From Rhodospirillales bacterium (GTDB taxonomy: Bacteria; Pseudomonadota; Alphaproteobacteria; CACIAM-22H2), in the NCBI GenBank assembly GCA_016195145.1, contig JACQAF010000175.1, positions 1-6,124 of the forward strand: 6,124 nucleotides of DNA. Direction: 5' to 3'. A program made the position numbers and the translations under genes. The notes under the pieces were generated by a model. The model did no database searches and had not been told where the DNA came from. It saw nothing but the letters and a program-made list of their open reading frames with translations. Below, in pieces: positions 1-6,124 of this stretch (positions are counted from its first letter, which is position 1; every line of letters starts with the position of its first letter).

Positions 1-959
<959 letters not shown>

Positions 960-967
960 GGAGCTAC

Positions 968-995
968 AACATACACCTGCCCGCCGCCGGGGCAA
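968..995 (-). promoter_or_regulatory. Possible pyrG promoter very close to the start codon
   Basis: On the minus strand TTGCCC (995-990) is separated by 16 bp from TATGTT (973-968). The latter matches 4 of 6 bases of the sigma-70 -10 consensus and the former 3 of 6 of the -35. Transcription would begin near 961, leaving only a few untranslated bases before the ATG at 959, which fits the absence of a Shine-Dalgarno. This is a visual match only. Read-through from the liv operon is the alternative. Confidence 0.3.
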
Positions 996-1000
996 ATCCG

Positions 1001-1028
1001 TTTCGCCGCGTCGGCGGAAGAATTTTTT
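1001..1028 (+). terminator. Hairpin plus T-run, oriented to stop plus-strand transcription
   Basis: On the plus strand, CGCCG (1004-1008) pairs with CGGCG (1012-1016) around a CGT loop. The stem extends by a T-G wobble and two T-A pairs to 1001/1019. Three bases (GAA) follow, then six T at 1023-1028. This resembles an intrinsic terminator, but it faces away from every gene in the window. On the minus strand the run is A, lying before the hairpin, so it would not end livF transcripts. It could limit antisense transcription into livF, or be fortuitous. Confidence 0.35.
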
Positions 1029-1070
1029 GTTGACCGCCAAACCCGACTCGACCCGTCGCCGGGCGCGCGA

Positions 1071-1781
1071 TTACAGCCCTAGATAGGCCTGGCGCACGCG
1101 GTCGTCGTTGAGCAATTCTTCGCCCGTGCCGGCGAGAACGATGCGGCCGTTTTCCAGCACATAGGCCCGGTCGGCGAGCTTCAGCGACACCGCAACGTTC
1201 TGTTCTACCAGGATGATCGTGATCCCCTCGTCGTTGAGCCGGCGGATAACGCGGAAGACCTCCTGCACCACGGTCGGGGCAAGGCCGAGCGACGGCTCGT
1301 CGAACATGATCAGTTCGGGCCGGCCCATCAGGCAGCGGCCGATGGCGACCATCTGCTGCTCGCCCCCCGACAGGGTGCCCGCCGCCTGGCGCTGGCGTTC
1401 GGCGAGGCGCGGGAATATCTCGAATACCCGGCGCATGGTTGCCGCCGCCCCTGCCCGGGCGCGCGAGATCACCGCCCCCATTTCGAGATTCTCGCGCACC
1501 GACAGGGTGGGGAAAATCTGGCGGCCCTCGGCCACCTGCCCGATGCCGAGATTGCACACCCGGTGCGACGGCCAGCCGGTAATGTCCTGGCCCTTGAAGG
1601 CGACACGGCCGCGCGCCGCCGGCTCGATGCCGGCGATGGCGCGGATGAGCGAGCTTTTGCCGGCGCCGTTGGCGCCGACGATCGCCACCACCGCGCCTTC
1701 GTCGACGGCGAGCGACACGCCGTCGAGCGCTTGCGCGTCGCCATAGAACAGATCGAGCGCGTCGACCGCGAGCAGGCTCAT
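1071..1781 (-). CDS. livF: LivF-type ATP-binding subunit of a HAAT-family ABC importer
   Basis: One of two cytoplasmic ATPases energising the importer encoded by this operon. The protein is 236 aa, normal for LivF (about 235-240). Walker A GANGAGKSS is at residues 36-44, AEGRQIFP at 84-91 occupies the Q-loop area, signature LSGGEQQ is at 137-143, and Walker B IMFDEP ends at Pro163 with Asp161 and Glu162. VEQN at 192-195 follows, with Gln where many ABC ATPases have the switch His; that is normal for LivF. The C-terminus AYLGL is typical of the family. The start at 1781 was chosen over a longer upstream open frame because it gives the family N-terminus (MSLLAVDAL). Its ATG also overlaps the LivG TGA as ATGA, and GAGGAGG at 1792-1786 sits just upstream. 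Translation is probably coupled to livG. It is the last gene of the operon. Confidence 0.95.
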   Translation of the reverse strand: MSLLAVDALDLFYGDAQALDGVSLAVDEGAVVAIVGANGAGKSSLIRAIAGIEPAARGRVAFKGQDITGWPSHRVCNLGIGQVAEGRQIFPTLSVRENLEMGAVISRARAGAAATMRRVFEIFPRLAERQRQAAGTLSGGEQQMVAIGRCLMGRPELIMFDEPSLGLAPTVVQEVFRVIRRLNDEGITIILVEQNVAVSLKLADRAYVLENGRIVLAGTGEELLNDDRVRQAYLGL

Positions 1782-2500
1782 ATCGCCTCCTCGCCGAGAT
1801 AGCATTCGAGCACGGCAGGGTCGCGCACCACATCGGCCGGGGCGCCTTCGGCGATCTTCTCGCCATGGTGGACGACGACGATATGCCCGGCGAGCGCCAT
1901 CACCGCGCGCATCACATGCTCGATCAGCAAGATGGCGATACCCGTCTCGCGGCTGATCTCGTGGAAAAACTCGACCATCTGGTCGCATTCGGTCGGGCGC
2001 AGCCCGGCCATCACCTCGTCGAGCAGCAGCAGGCGCGGCCCGGTGGCAAGCGCCCGCGCGACCTCCAGCCGCTTGCGATCGGGCAGGGTCAGCGCCGCCG
2101 CTCGCTCGTGCCGGCGATCCCACAGGCCGAGCCGTTCGAGGATGCGTCGCGCGGTCGCGTGCGCCGCCTCGACCGACGGGGCGGCGCGCAAGGCGCCGAT
2201 CACCACGTTGTCCTCGACCGACAGCCCGCCGAAGGGCCGGACGAGCTGGAAGGTGCGCGCGATGCCGGCGCGGCAGACCTGATCGGGCCGCAACCCGTCG
2301 AGCCGCGCGCCCTCGAAGGTCACCGTGCCTTCGTCGGGCGGAAAAACGCCGGCGATCAGGTTGAAGATCGTCGTCTTGCCGGCGCCGTTGGGGCCGATCA
2401 GCGCCACGATGGCCCCGGCCGGCACGGCGAACGACACGCCGCCGACCGCGCGCAGGCCGCGAAAATTCTTGGCGATGCCGTCGACTTCGAGAAGGTTCAT
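1778..2500 (-). CDS. livG: LivG-type ATP-binding subunit of a HAAT-family ABC importer
   Basis: The second cytoplasmic ATPase of the importer, 240 aa (family about 240-255). Walker A GPNGAGKTT is at residues 36-44, the Q-loop RTFQLVRPF at 82-90 (Gln85), Walker B LLLLDEVMAGL at 157-167 (Asp161, Glu162), and switch His195 in IEHV. The signature loop reads LTLPDRKRLEVARAL (137-151) instead of LSGGQ or the LSYGQQ form of E. coli LivG. From general knowledge, this wording with DEVMAGL marks a recurrent LivG branch, so it need not mean loss of function. The start at 2500 overlaps the LivM stop as ATGA and is preceded by AAGGGAGG (2511-2504). A longer open frame upstream is the shadow of livM. The order LivM-LivG-LivF is standard for the family. 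Confidence 0.95.
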   Translation of the reverse strand: MNLLEVDGIAKNFRGLRAVGGVSFAVPAGAIVALIGPNGAGKTTIFNLIAGVFPPDEGTVTFEGARLDGLRPDQVCRAGIARTFQLVRPFGGLSVEDNVVIGALRAAPSVEAAHATARRILERLGLWDRRHERAAALTLPDRKRLEVARALATGPRLLLLDEVMAGLRPTECDQMVEFFHEISRETGIAILLIEHVMRAVMALAGHIVVVHHGEKIAEGAPADVVRDPAVLECYLGEEAI

Positions 2501-3522
2501 GCGCCTCCCTTCCCGCCGTCCGCGCCGAGGCGCAGCTTGCGCGCCAGCCACGGCCACACCCCGGCGCGCTGGAACAGCACGATCAGCACTACGCACAGCC
2601 CGTAGAATACCTGCTTGAGGCCGTCGAGCTTCTGCACTCCGGTCGGGATCTGCTCGATGATCAGCGTCAGGCTCTCGCCGAGCGGAGTCAGGATGAACGC
2701 GCCGATAATCGGCCCCATCAGCGTGCCGACGCCGCCGATGATCGCGCCGAGGATGAGCTCGATCGACCGGTTGATCGAGAAGGTCGGCTCGGGGAACAGG
2801 ACATTGAAGTAGAATGCGTTCAGCACGCCGGCTACCGCCGTAAGCCCGGCCGAAAGCATCACCGCGATCATCTTGTAGCGGAAGGTGTCGATGCCGAGCG
2901 CCTGGGCCGCCGGTTCGTCCTCGCGGATGGCGAGCCAGTAATAGCCGAGCCGGCTGGCGAGCAGCGCGCGGCAGAGGATCAGCAGGCCGACGGTGAGGAC
3001 GAGCCAGACGTAATAGAACATGATCGGCGCGCCGCGTAGCATCCACAGATCGTTGCCCTGGCGGCTGGCGACCGGCAGGAACAGCCCGCTCGACCCGCCG
3101 ACCCAGGTGAAATGGTCGAACAGAATGCGCGTGAACTCGGCGAAGGCGATGGTCAGCAGCGCGAAATAAACCCCGCCGATGCGGAAGCGGAAGCCGAGCG
3201 CGCCGATCGCCGCGCCGACCGCCATGGCGATGACGATCGCCACCGGCATGCTGAGCCACGGCGACAGGCCGAACTTCACATAGAGCGCCGCGCCGGTATA
3301 CGCACCGAGGCCGAAATAGAGGGCGTGCCCCAGCGACAGCTGCCCGGCGAAGCCCATCATGATGTTCCACGCCTGGCCGAGATAGGCGAAGTAGAACACC
3401 AGGATGAGGACCGACACGATATAGGAATCGACGAAGAATGGCGCCGCCGCCAGAACCGCCAGCATGCCCGCCAGCAGCGCGCGTCCACGCGGGTTGGCGC
3501 CGCCCAGCCACAGGTTCAGCAT
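2497..3522 (-). CDS. livM: LivM-type membrane permease of a HAAT-family ABC importer
   Basis: Inner-membrane channel subunit that pairs with LivH, 341 aa, normal for the short LivM class. Hydrophobic segments span most of the chain, including residues about 15-31, 34-50, 90-110, 118-135, 167-190 and 222-242, plus the C-terminal region. The family hallmark WNIMMGFAGQLSLGH lies at 52-66, followed by FGLGAY. The cytoplasmic coupling loop that contacts the ATPases is clear at about 193-212 (GYYWLAIREDEPAAQALGID). A conserved glycine-rich GAIIGGVGTLMGPIIGAF follows at about 273-290. The short tail is charged (Arg/Lys/Gly). The start at 3522 has CGGAG at 3535-3531, eight bases upstream and directly after the livH stop codon, consistent with translational coupling. 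The livH-livM gap is 13 bp. Nothing appears damaged, unlike its partner LivH. Confidence 0.95.
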   Translation of the reverse strand: MLNLWLGGANPRGRALLAGMLAVLAAAPFFVDSYIVSVLILVFYFAYLGQAWNIMMGFAGQLSLGHALYFGLGAYTGAALYVKFGLSPWLSMPVAIVIAMAVGAAIGALGFRFRIGGVYFALLTIAFAEFTRILFDHFTWVGGSSGLFLPVASRQGNDLWMLRGAPIMFYYVWLVLTVGLLILCRALLASRLGYYWLAIREDEPAAQALGIDTFRYKMIAVMLSAGLTAVAGVLNAFYFNVLFPEPTFSINRSIELILGAIIGGVGTLMGPIIGAFILTPLGESLTLIIEQIPTGVQKLDGLKQVFYGLCVVLIVLFQRAGVWPWLARKLRLGADGGKGGA

Positions 3523-3535
3523 GGCGCCGGCTCCG

Positions 3536-4228
3536 TCATGTCCGCTTGCCGAGCAGGCCTTGCGGCCGGAAAATCAGGACGAGGATCAGCAGGCCGAAGC
3601 TGAACATCGACTTCAGCGACGGTTGCAGCAGCAGGCGGTCGTCGAGCAGGCCCCAAGTGTCGCCGAGCGCGACGTCGAAGCGCACGCGCATCTGGTCGGG
3701 ACCCACCGAATCGACGGCGAGGTCGTCGCGCGGCTGGAACACTTCGAAAAACAGGAACAGCGCCGCCGCCACGCCGACCGCCGCCGCCCCGGCGAGCAAT
3801 CGCGCCTTGTCGATGATCAGCAATCCGATCTGGACCGAATCATAAGCGTAGGATAGCTGGACGTTCTGCGCGTCGGGGCCGAAGACGATCAGCGACAGCG
3901 AGACGATGATGATCGCGATCCCGGCCAGCAGCAGGAACTGCATGTAATCGGGCACCTCGATCAGCCGGTTGATCACCGTCGCCTGGAGCGCGTAGCCGAG
4001 CCCGAACAGGATCAACGCGACGATCGGAATGCTGAGCAGCGGGTCGAGCCCGGCGAACCGGAATAGCAGCAGGGCGAGATACATGCCGATCACCATCATC
4101 TCGCCATGGGCGAAATTGACGATCTTCACCACGCCGAATATCACCGACAGGCCCAGCGCCGACAGGCCATAGACCAGGCCGGTCAACAGGCCGCTGACAA
4201 TCTGGTTGAGATAAAGCTCGAAGGGCAT
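3536..4228 (-). CDS. livH: LivH-type permease, internally short and probably altered
   Basis: Membrane subunit expected to pair with LivM. The N-terminal part is ordinary LivH: helices near residues 10-34, 43-61, 64-86, 96-117 and 141-161, with the hallmark VKIVNFAHGEM at 34-44. The C-terminus is also ordinary (PSLKSMFSFGLL at about 203-214, then FRPQGLLG to 227). Between them, residues 162-206 (positions about 3745-3611) are acidic and soluble-looking. They stand where LivH normally has about 100 residues holding the cytoplasmic coupling loop and further membrane helices. Only GPD (about 176-178) and VALG (about 186-189) faintly recall the family. The total of 230 aa is about 60 short. The frame stays open and the other two minus-strand frames do not restore LivH, so a simple frameshift is excluded. 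The start at 4228 gives the usual MPFELYLNQI; its ribosome site is weak. The product may be inactive, or a divergent functional form. Confidence 0.85.
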   Translation of the reverse strand: MPFELYLNQIVSGLLTGLVYGLSALGLSVIFGVVKIVNFAHGEMMVIGMYLALLLFRFAGLDPLLSIPIVALILFGLGYALQATVINRLIEVPDYMQFLLLAGIAIIIVSLSLIVFGPDAQNVQLSYAYDSVQIGLLIIDKARLLAGAAAVGVAAALFLFFEVFQPRDDLAVDSVGPDQMRVRFDVALGDTWGLLDDRLLLQPSLKSMFSFGLLILVLIFRPQGLLGKRT

Positions 4229-4256
4229 GCCTGGAACAAGGTGACGCGGATCGCAG

Positions 4257-4300
4257 CGCCGCGCCCTGTCTTGCGCGCTGGCGCGAAACAGGGCGCGGCG
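4257..4300 (-). repeat. Strong intercistronic hairpin between the binding-protein gene and livH
   Basis: CGCCGCGCCCTGT at 4257-4269 is perfectly complementary to ACAGGGCGCGGCG at 4288-4300. This gives a 13-bp, very GC-rich stem with an 18-base loop that is itself rich in GCGC. Four more pairs (4253-4256 with 4303-4306) are possible across a two-base bulge. It starts about 25 bases after the stop of the binding-protein gene. No U-run follows on the minus strand, so it is not a classical terminator. In similar operons such stems protect the abundant binding-protein message and lower permease expression; applying that here is inference. Confidence 0.75.
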
Positions 4301-4325
4301 TGCTGCCGTCCGATTGGGCCGAGGA

Positions 4326-5588
4326 CTACCCGCGCTGCTGCCAGCCCGGAACGGGGAAGATCGGTTTCGCGTCGGCCGCCTTGGCCGGCAGAACGACGCG
4401 CGGCTGACCGCCGACGTTCTGGATTGCTGCATTGCCGACGGTTTCGTTCTGGCCCTTGGCGTCGAACGAAATGCCGTCGCCGACCGCGGCGTTGTCCTTG
4501 ATGTTGGTGGCGCGCAGCGCCTCGGTCAGCGCCTGCGGCCGCGCGCCGCCGGCCCGCTTGTAGGCGTCGGCGCAGATCAACAACGCCTCGAGGGTGAAGA
4601 CGGTGTTGGTGTCGGCCGAGAAATCAGGGAACATCCGCTTATATTCGGCCAGCATCCGCTTGGTCAGCGGTTTCTGCGGGTCGTACCACGGCACGAAGGA
4701 AATCGGGTATTCGCCGAGCTTGCCGAGGGTCTTCATGTACTGATCTTCGTAATAGCCCGGTCCGCTCGACAGGATGCCCCACGGCTCCCACCGTTGCTTG
4801 ACCATCTCGCGGGTGATCATGATCGCATCGTTGAGGCGACTGACCGTCCAGACGATCTCGGCCCCGGTCGCCTTGGCCTTGGCGACCTCGACCGACAGGT
4901 CGCGCGCCCGCGGATCGTAAGCGATCGATTCGACGATCCGGTACGGCATATTCTGCGCCGGGGTCATCGCCTCGATTGCGCCTTTGACTGACGTGCCGAA
5001 CGTATCGTTGACGTGCATCAGCACGCAGCTTTTCGGCGCCTTGCCGGTTGTGGTGAACAACTGTTTTTGCAGCGCGAAGGCGTCGCCCACGATGCGCGGC
5101 GAACGCGGGAAGTTGCGGAAGACGAATTTGTATCCCTGTTCGGTGATCTGCGGGGCCGCCGCGAGATTGATGACCAGCGGAACGCCGCGCTGCTCGCAGA
5201 CCTGGGCGATGGCGCTGGTCTGCCCGGAATCGAACGCACCGACGACCACATGCACCCCGCTATCGATCAGGCGCTCGGCGGCGGCGCGCGCCACGTCGGG
5301 GCTGGATTCGGTGTCGCCAGCGACCATCTCGATCGCCGGATAGCCGAGTTCACGCAGGATCGGTATGGCCACATCGGCTCCGCGCTGGTTCGCCTGGCCG
5401 ATCTGGGCCAGATAACCGGATCGCGGCAGGAGCACCCCCACCTTGAGCGGCGGCAGTCCTTGTGCCCGCGCGCCGAGCGGCAGACCGGCAGCCAAAAGAC
5501 CGCCGACAGCTGCCGCACCCCGTCCAAAGTTACGCCGCGTCAGGCCTCGGCCGAGGCGGCCGGAATTTCCGTTATCGATTGTTGCCAT
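4326..5588 (-). CDS. livK: Periplasmic substrate-binding protein of a HAAT-family ABC importer, Tat-exported
   Basis: Captures the transported solute in the periplasm and delivers it to LivH/LivM. The protein is 420 aa. Residues 1-42 look like a twin-arginine signal: TRRNFGR at 17-23, a hydrophobic Ala/Gly/Leu stretch to about 38, and an A-R-A cleavage site at 40-42. This suggests export of a folded protein by Tat. The mature part starts with PLKVGVLLPRSG, the usual first strand of type 1 periplasmic binding folds. GAFDSGQTSA (117-126) and NLAAAPQIT (141-149) correspond to the ligand-binding loops of LivJ/LivK. In a by-eye alignment, the Thr that contacts the amino acid in E. coli LIVBP appears as Ala145, so the ligand may not be leucine-like. 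The ATG at 5588 has a strong Shine-Dalgarno, AGGGAGG (5604-5598), nine bases upstream. The gene leads the operon. The symbol is by family and position; the ligand is unknown. Confidence 0.9.
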   Translation of the reverse strand: MATIDNGNSGRLGRGLTRRNFGRGAAAVGGLLAAGLPLGARAQGLPPLKVGVLLPRSGYLAQIGQANQRGADVAIPILRELGYPAIEMVAGDTESSPDVARAAAERLIDSGVHVVVGAFDSGQTSAIAQVCEQRGVPLVINLAAAPQITEQGYKFVFRNFPRSPRIVGDAFALQKQLFTTTGKAPKSCVLMHVNDTFGTSVKGAIEAMTPAQNMPYRIVESIAYDPRARDLSVEVAKAKATGAEIVWTVSRLNDAIMITREMVKQRWEPWGILSSGPGYYEDQYMKTLGKLGEYPISFVPWYDPQKPLTKRMLAEYKRMFPDFSADTNTVFTLEALLICADAYKRAGGARPQALTEALRATNIKDNAAVGDGISFDAKGQNETVGNAAIQNVGGQPRVVLPAKAADAKPIFPVPGWQQRG

Positions 5589-5767
5589 GGCGAATTTCCT
5601 CCCTGTCCCATCGTGATTTGCGTTAATCCGGCGGCCGTCAGTTTCGGCCGCGCGCGTTGCGCCGAATGTGCGTCATACGGCGTGGATTTGCAAACGCAAC
5701 GATACCCTCGCCGAAGGCCGCGTTTTCGGCCTTCGGGCGGCGTCTGGACGGGCAGCGAACCAGGAAA
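5589..5767 (-). promoter_or_regulatory. Leader and probable promoter region of the liv operon
   Basis: This 179-bp spacer between the secG stop and the livK start holds no gene. A possible minus-strand promoter is TTGCGT (5699-5694), 16 bp, then TATGAC (5677-5672), putting the transcript start near 5665 and a leader of about 77 bases. In that leader GCGGCCG (5651-5645) can pair with CGGCCGC (5637-5631) around a 7-base loop. A near-repeat, CGTGATTTGC (plus strand 5612-5621) and CGTGGATTTGC (5681-5691), flanks the region, and TTTGCAAA (5687-5694) is palindromic; these could be operator sites. I recognise no riboswitch. The promoter call is weak; the regional call is stronger because an operon must begin here. 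Confidence 0.4.
5711..5736 (-). terminator. Hairpin downstream of secG, possible terminator without U-run
   Basis: CCGAAGGCCG at 5711-5720 and CGGCCTTCGG at 5727-5736 form a perfect 10-bp stem with a 6-base loop. It begins about 31 bases past the secG stop codon. Neither strand has a run of T after the stem, so it does not meet the classical definition of an intrinsic terminator. It may still end or protect the secG message, and it lies upstream of the suggested liv promoter. Confidence 0.45.
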
Positions 5768-6118
5768 TTAGCGGGCGATTGGCGGGGCTGGCGAGGCCGG
5801 GGCAGCGGGCGGCGGGCTCTCGCCGGCCGGGGCAGGCGATGCGGGTTGCTGGGCCGCCGGCGGCGCGTCGATCAGCGGACCGCGTTCCCGGCCGCCGCCG
5901 GCGAGCATGACGAGAACCAGGCTGGTAACCATGAAAACCGCGGCAAGAACAGCCGTCGCCCGGGTTAGCAGATTGGCCGTGCCGCGCGCCGTCATGAAGC
6001 CGCCCCCGCCCCCACCGCCGCCAATGCCGAGCCCGCCGCCCTCGCTGCGTTGCAGGAGCACGAGGACGATCAACGCGATCGAGATCAGCAGGTGGATGAC
6101 GATAACAACGGTAATCAT
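5768..6118 (-). CDS. secG: SecG, subunit of the SecYEG protein translocase
   Basis: Small inner-membrane protein that assists SecA-driven export through SecYE. The protein is 116 aa. The first helix covers residues about 3-22 and ends in the family motif LLQRSEGGGLG (21-31). A run of eight glycines and FMTARGTANLLTRAT then lead to the second helix (about 55-73). The last 40 or so residues are a Pro/Ala-rich tail, a common and poorly conserved extension in alphaproteobacterial SecG. The start at 6118 gives the usual N-terminus (MITVVIVIHLL). Only six bases lie upstream, so its ribosome site and promoter cannot be judged. It is followed by a hairpin and then the liv operon; in many alphaproteobacteria pyrG would be expected next. 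Identification is secure. Confidence 0.95.
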   Translation of the reverse strand: MITVVIVIHLLISIALIVLVLLQRSEGGGLGIGGGGGGGGFMTARGTANLLTRATAVLAAVFMVTSLVLVMLAGGGRERGPLIDAPPAAQQPASPAPAGESPPPAAPASPAPPIAR

Positions 6119-6124
6119 GGCACG

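Noticed and set aside
1781..2123. Longer N-terminus for LivF (open frame starting near 2123)
   Set aside because: The extra residues are livG read in another frame and match nothing in LivF. The ATG at 1781 has a strong ribosome site and the family N-terminus.
1865..2605. 246-codon plus-strand open frame opposite livG
   Set aside because: It lies antisense to a gene with all ABC ATPase motifs. The translation is low-complexity, rich in His, Arg and Asp, and shows no domain.
3601..3750. Single frameshift as the cause of the odd LivH middle
   Set aside because: I translated the other two minus-strand frames here. One is Cys/Ser/Thr-rich and reaches a stop, the other is Arg/Pro-rich, and neither resembles LivH. 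A deletion or replacement fits better.
4228..4432. Longer N-terminus for LivH (open frame starting near 4432)
   Set aside because: The added 68 residues are Arg/Ser/Pro-rich, overlap the end of livK and include the hairpin. LivH normally begins just before its first helix, as from 4228.
5013..5771. 252-codon plus-strand open frame over livK and its leader
   Set aside because: It is antisense to the binding-protein gene and crosses its promoter region. No ribosome site or protein family is evident.
5975..6032. C-rich tract within secG as a tandem repeat
   Set aside because: It encodes the glycine run normal for SecG and has no regular repeat unit beyond glycine codons.

Overview
The window is GC-rich (roughly two thirds G+C by eye) and every gene lies on the minus strand. 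It reads as chromosome of an alphaproteobacterium. The evidence is the CTP synthase and SecG sequences, which have the wording typical of that class, and the presence of secG and pyrG, which are commonly neighbours there. Genus and species cannot be assigned from this sequence alone.

Layout from the right edge in transcription order: (1) secG at 6118-5768, a SecYEG translocase subunit, followed by a hairpin at 5736-5711. (2) A leader of about 180 bp with a possible promoter and strong ribosome-binding site, then a complete five-gene ABC importer operon of the hydrophobic amino acid uptake (HAAT/Liv) type: Tat-exported substrate-binding protein (5588-4326), LivH-type permease (4228-3536), LivM-type permease (3522-2497), LivG-type ATPase (2500-1778) and LivF-type ATPase (1781-1071). 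LivM/LivG and LivG/LivF overlap by 4 bp (ATGA). A 13-bp hairpin separates the binding-protein gene from the permease genes. (3) A spacer of about 110 bp, then pyrG (959-1), the N-terminal synthetase half of CTP synthase, cut by the window edge.

How it works together: the binding protein captures a ligand in the periplasm, LivH and LivM form the membrane channel, and LivG and LivF power it. The ligand (branched-chain amino acid, other amino acid, amide, urea or aromatic acid) cannot be decided here. SecG and PyrG are housekeeping proteins.

Most notable points: LivH is about 60 residues shorter than its family. Its cytoplasmic coupling loop and following membrane helices are replaced by an acidic, non-membrane stretch of about 45 residues in an unbroken reading frame. 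The transporter cassette sits between secG and pyrG, which are usually adjacent. The livK-livH spacer carries a strong hairpin. A hairpin plus T-run that could terminate plus-strand transcription lies between livF and pyrG, although no plus-strand gene is present. I see no mobile element, RNA gene, CRISPR array or clear novel system.
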